DNA of 64,000 nucleotides from Pseudodesulfovibrio profundus (lineage in GTDB: Bacteria; Desulfobacterota; Desulfovibrionia; Desulfovibrionales; Desulfovibrionaceae). The position numbers and the translations under genes were made by a program. Under the pieces are notes generated by a model. It did not search any database. It was not told the origin of the DNA and saw nothing but the letters and a program-made list of their open reading frames with translations. Shown one piece after another: positions 62,875 through 64,000 of the stretch (positions within the stretch are counted from its first letter, which is position 1; each line of letters opens with the position of its first letter). Where the stretch lies: positions 3,447,001 through 3,511,000 of the forward strand of contig NZ_LT907975.1 of the NCBI RefSeq assembly GCF_900217235.1, in the 5' to 3' direction.

Positions 62875-63162
62875 ATGTCCAGGAAAAGAAGGAACTTTAC
62901 CGCCGAATTCAAGACCCGTGTCGCGTTGGATGCCTTGTCCGGCGAACACACCCTGTCCGAGCTCGCCAGCAGGTACGGCGTGCATCCCAACCAGGTTTCC
63001 CAGTGGAAGAAGCAGGCCAAGGAGCAGATCGTAGCTGGCTTTGCGGGCAAGGCCCAAAAGACCCAACAAAGCGATGAGGCCCGGATAAAAGAGCTTCACG
63101 CCAAGATCGGCCAGCTCACGGTGGAGAAGGATTTTTTGCAACAAGCCTTCGCAAAGATATGA
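62875..63162 (+). CDS. IS3-family transposase OrfA
   Basis: ATG 62875 follows aaaggaggcttttg. The 95-residue protein has the helix-turn-helix typical of OrfA (RRNFTAEFKTRVALDALSGE and LSELASRYGVHPNQVSQWKK) and a C-terminal leucine-rich coiled coil (IKELHAKIGQLTVEKDFLQQ). It binds the IS ends and pairs with OrfB. Its stop overlaps the OrfB start as ATGA, with OrfB in the -1 frame, as in other IS3 elements. Confidence 0.93.
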   Translation: MSRKRRNFTAEFKTRVALDALSGEHTLSELASRYGVHPNQVSQWKKQAKEQIVAGFAGKAQKTQQSDEARIKELHAKIGQLTVEKDFLQQAFAKI

Positions 63163-64000
63163 GCTGCGAGCGAAGGCGAGACATCGTCGACAAGGGGCAT
63201 CCGATGCTCAGTGTTCGACGGCAGTGCGAAATCCTCAAGCTGCACCGCTCAACGTACTATTACCAGCCGATCGGCGAGTCCGCGTCCAACTTGGCGCTCA
63301 TGAAGCGCATCGACGAGTTGTTCCTGGAGTTGCCGTTCTTCGGCTCCCGGCAGATGCGCAACATCCTGCGCGATGAGGGCCATCAACTCGGGCGCAATCG
63401 CGTCCGGCGGCTCATGCGCAAGATGGGGTTGATGGCGGTCTATCAGAAGCCGCGAACCAGCCAGCCTCATCCGCAGCACAAGACGTATCCGTATCTGCTG
63501 CGCGGCAAGGCGATCACGAGGCCGAACCAGGTGTGGTGCGCCGACATCACGTACATCCCGATGAAGCGGGGCTTCCTGTACCTCGTGGCGATCATGGACT
63601 GGCACAGCCGCGCGGTGCTCTCCTGGCGGCTGTCGAACACCATGGAAGCGGACTTCTGCGTGTCCGCCCTGGAGGAGGCCCTGAACCGCTACGGCGTGCC
63701 CGAAATCTTCAACACGGACCAAGGCTCGCAGTTTACGAGCTACGAGTTCACACGGACGCTCCGGGAAGCCGGAGCCCGCATCTCCATGGACGGCCGCGGC
63801 CGCTGGATGGACAACGTCATGATCGAACGCCTGTGGCGATCACTGAAATACGAATGCGTGTATCTGCGGGAATTGGAAACGGGAAGCGAGTTGCGGCAGG
63901 CCCTGGCCTGGTGGATCGATTTCTACAACAACCGCCGCCCACACAAGGCGTTTGACGGCAGAAAGCCGATGGAGATATATCAGGAAGGCCCCAAGCCAGA
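63159..64000 (+). CDS. IS3-family transposase OrfB (DDE), cut by window edge
   Basis: The frame opens at ATG 63159 and stays open to the window end, giving at least 280 residues. It has the rve/DDE integrase core: [10 protein letters not shown] (first Asp), [14 protein letters not shown] (second Asp) and [15 protein letters not shown] (Glu), and the C-terminal [16 protein letters not shown]. These are the catalytic residues for strand transfer. It overlaps orfA by four bases. It appears intact as far as visible, so the element may be active. Its stop and right inverted repeat are missing. Confidence 0.92.
   Translation, partial: MSCERRRDIVDKGHPMLSVRRQCEILKLHRSTYYYQPIGESASNLALMKRIDELFLELPFFGSRQMRNILRDEGHQLGRNRVRRLMRKMGLMAVYQKPRTSQPHPQHKTYPYLLRGKAITRPNQVWCADITYIPMKRGFLYLVAIMDWHSRAVLSWRLSNTMEADFCVSALEEALNRYGVPEIFNTDQGSQFTSYEFTRTLREAGARISMDGRGRWMDNVMIERLWRSLKYECVYLRELETGSELRQALAWWIDFYNNRRPHKAFDGRKPMEIYQEGPKP

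Larger units (their letters stand above)
62809..64000 (+). mobile_element. IS3-family insertion sequence, right end outside the window
   Basis: The element starts at about 62809, where similarity to the sequence after attR ends. It carries orfA and orfB of an IS3-type transposase. The exact left inverted repeat cannot be set without the right end, which lies beyond the window. Confidence 0.8.

Overview
The window reads as a chromosomal segment of a sulfate-reducing deltaproteobacterium of the Desulfovibrio/Pseudodesulfovibrio type. This rests on gene content: an oxygen-independent NrdD/NrdG ribonucleotide reductase, an XXXCH-domain protein, a ferredoxin-nitroreductase fusion, a molybdopterin oxidoreductase, an FMN alpha-hydroxy-acid dehydrogenase with its GntR regulator, and a Lap-like adhesin system of the kind known from Desulfovibrio. 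No sequence search was run, so species placement is an inference.

Layout. 1-3.7 kb: end of a polar amino-acid ABC transporter (binding protein and two permeases), an XXXCH protein and an MDR oxidoreductase. 3.9-10.4 kb: a compact operon for a type I secretion ATPase, its membrane-fusion protein, a LapG-like periplasmic cysteine protease, and a membrane PAS/HD-GYP protein whose HD-GYP metal ligands are largely lost. 10.7-17 kb: a cation/proton antiporter with an RCK domain and an RND efflux pump. 17.2-31 kb: housekeeping and transport genes (DUF1844, argC, nrdD/nrdG, DUF6765, a metallophosphoesterase, an SLC13 permease with RCK domains, a GntR regulator with an FMN dehydrogenase, TauE/SafE, MATE). 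31.4-41.8 kb: a TolC-like outer-membrane protein and a 3004-residue RTX/VCBS adhesin carrying a dialanine LapG-type cleavage motif at residues 107-108. 42.3-43.7 kb: a ferredoxin-nitroreductase and a GNAT protein.

43.83-61.36 kb: an intact tRNA-Ala(GGC) gene is the left boundary of a genomic island of about 17.5 kb. A 47-bp copy of the tRNA 3' end (one mismatch) closes it at 61318-61364. The island carries two tyrosine recombinases, an excisionase-like protein, a complete C-P lyase phosphonate set (phnGHIJKLM, phnCDE, phnF, phnN, a DUF1045 2H-phosphoesterase and a hexapeptide transferase) and a molybdopterin oxidoreductase. CTAG-centred palindromes lie upstream of the three outward units and suggest one PhnF regulon. 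61.4-62.8 kb is a second small module that ends in a decayed tRNA-Ala fragment. An IS3-family element follows and runs off the window.

Two systems stand out. The first is a Lap-type biofilm adhesin pathway in which LapD appears to be replaced by a catalytically dead HD-GYP receptor; it is split between two loci about 21 kb apart. The second is a tRNA-integrated phosphonate island that lacks phnP and may use a 2H phosphoesterase in its place.
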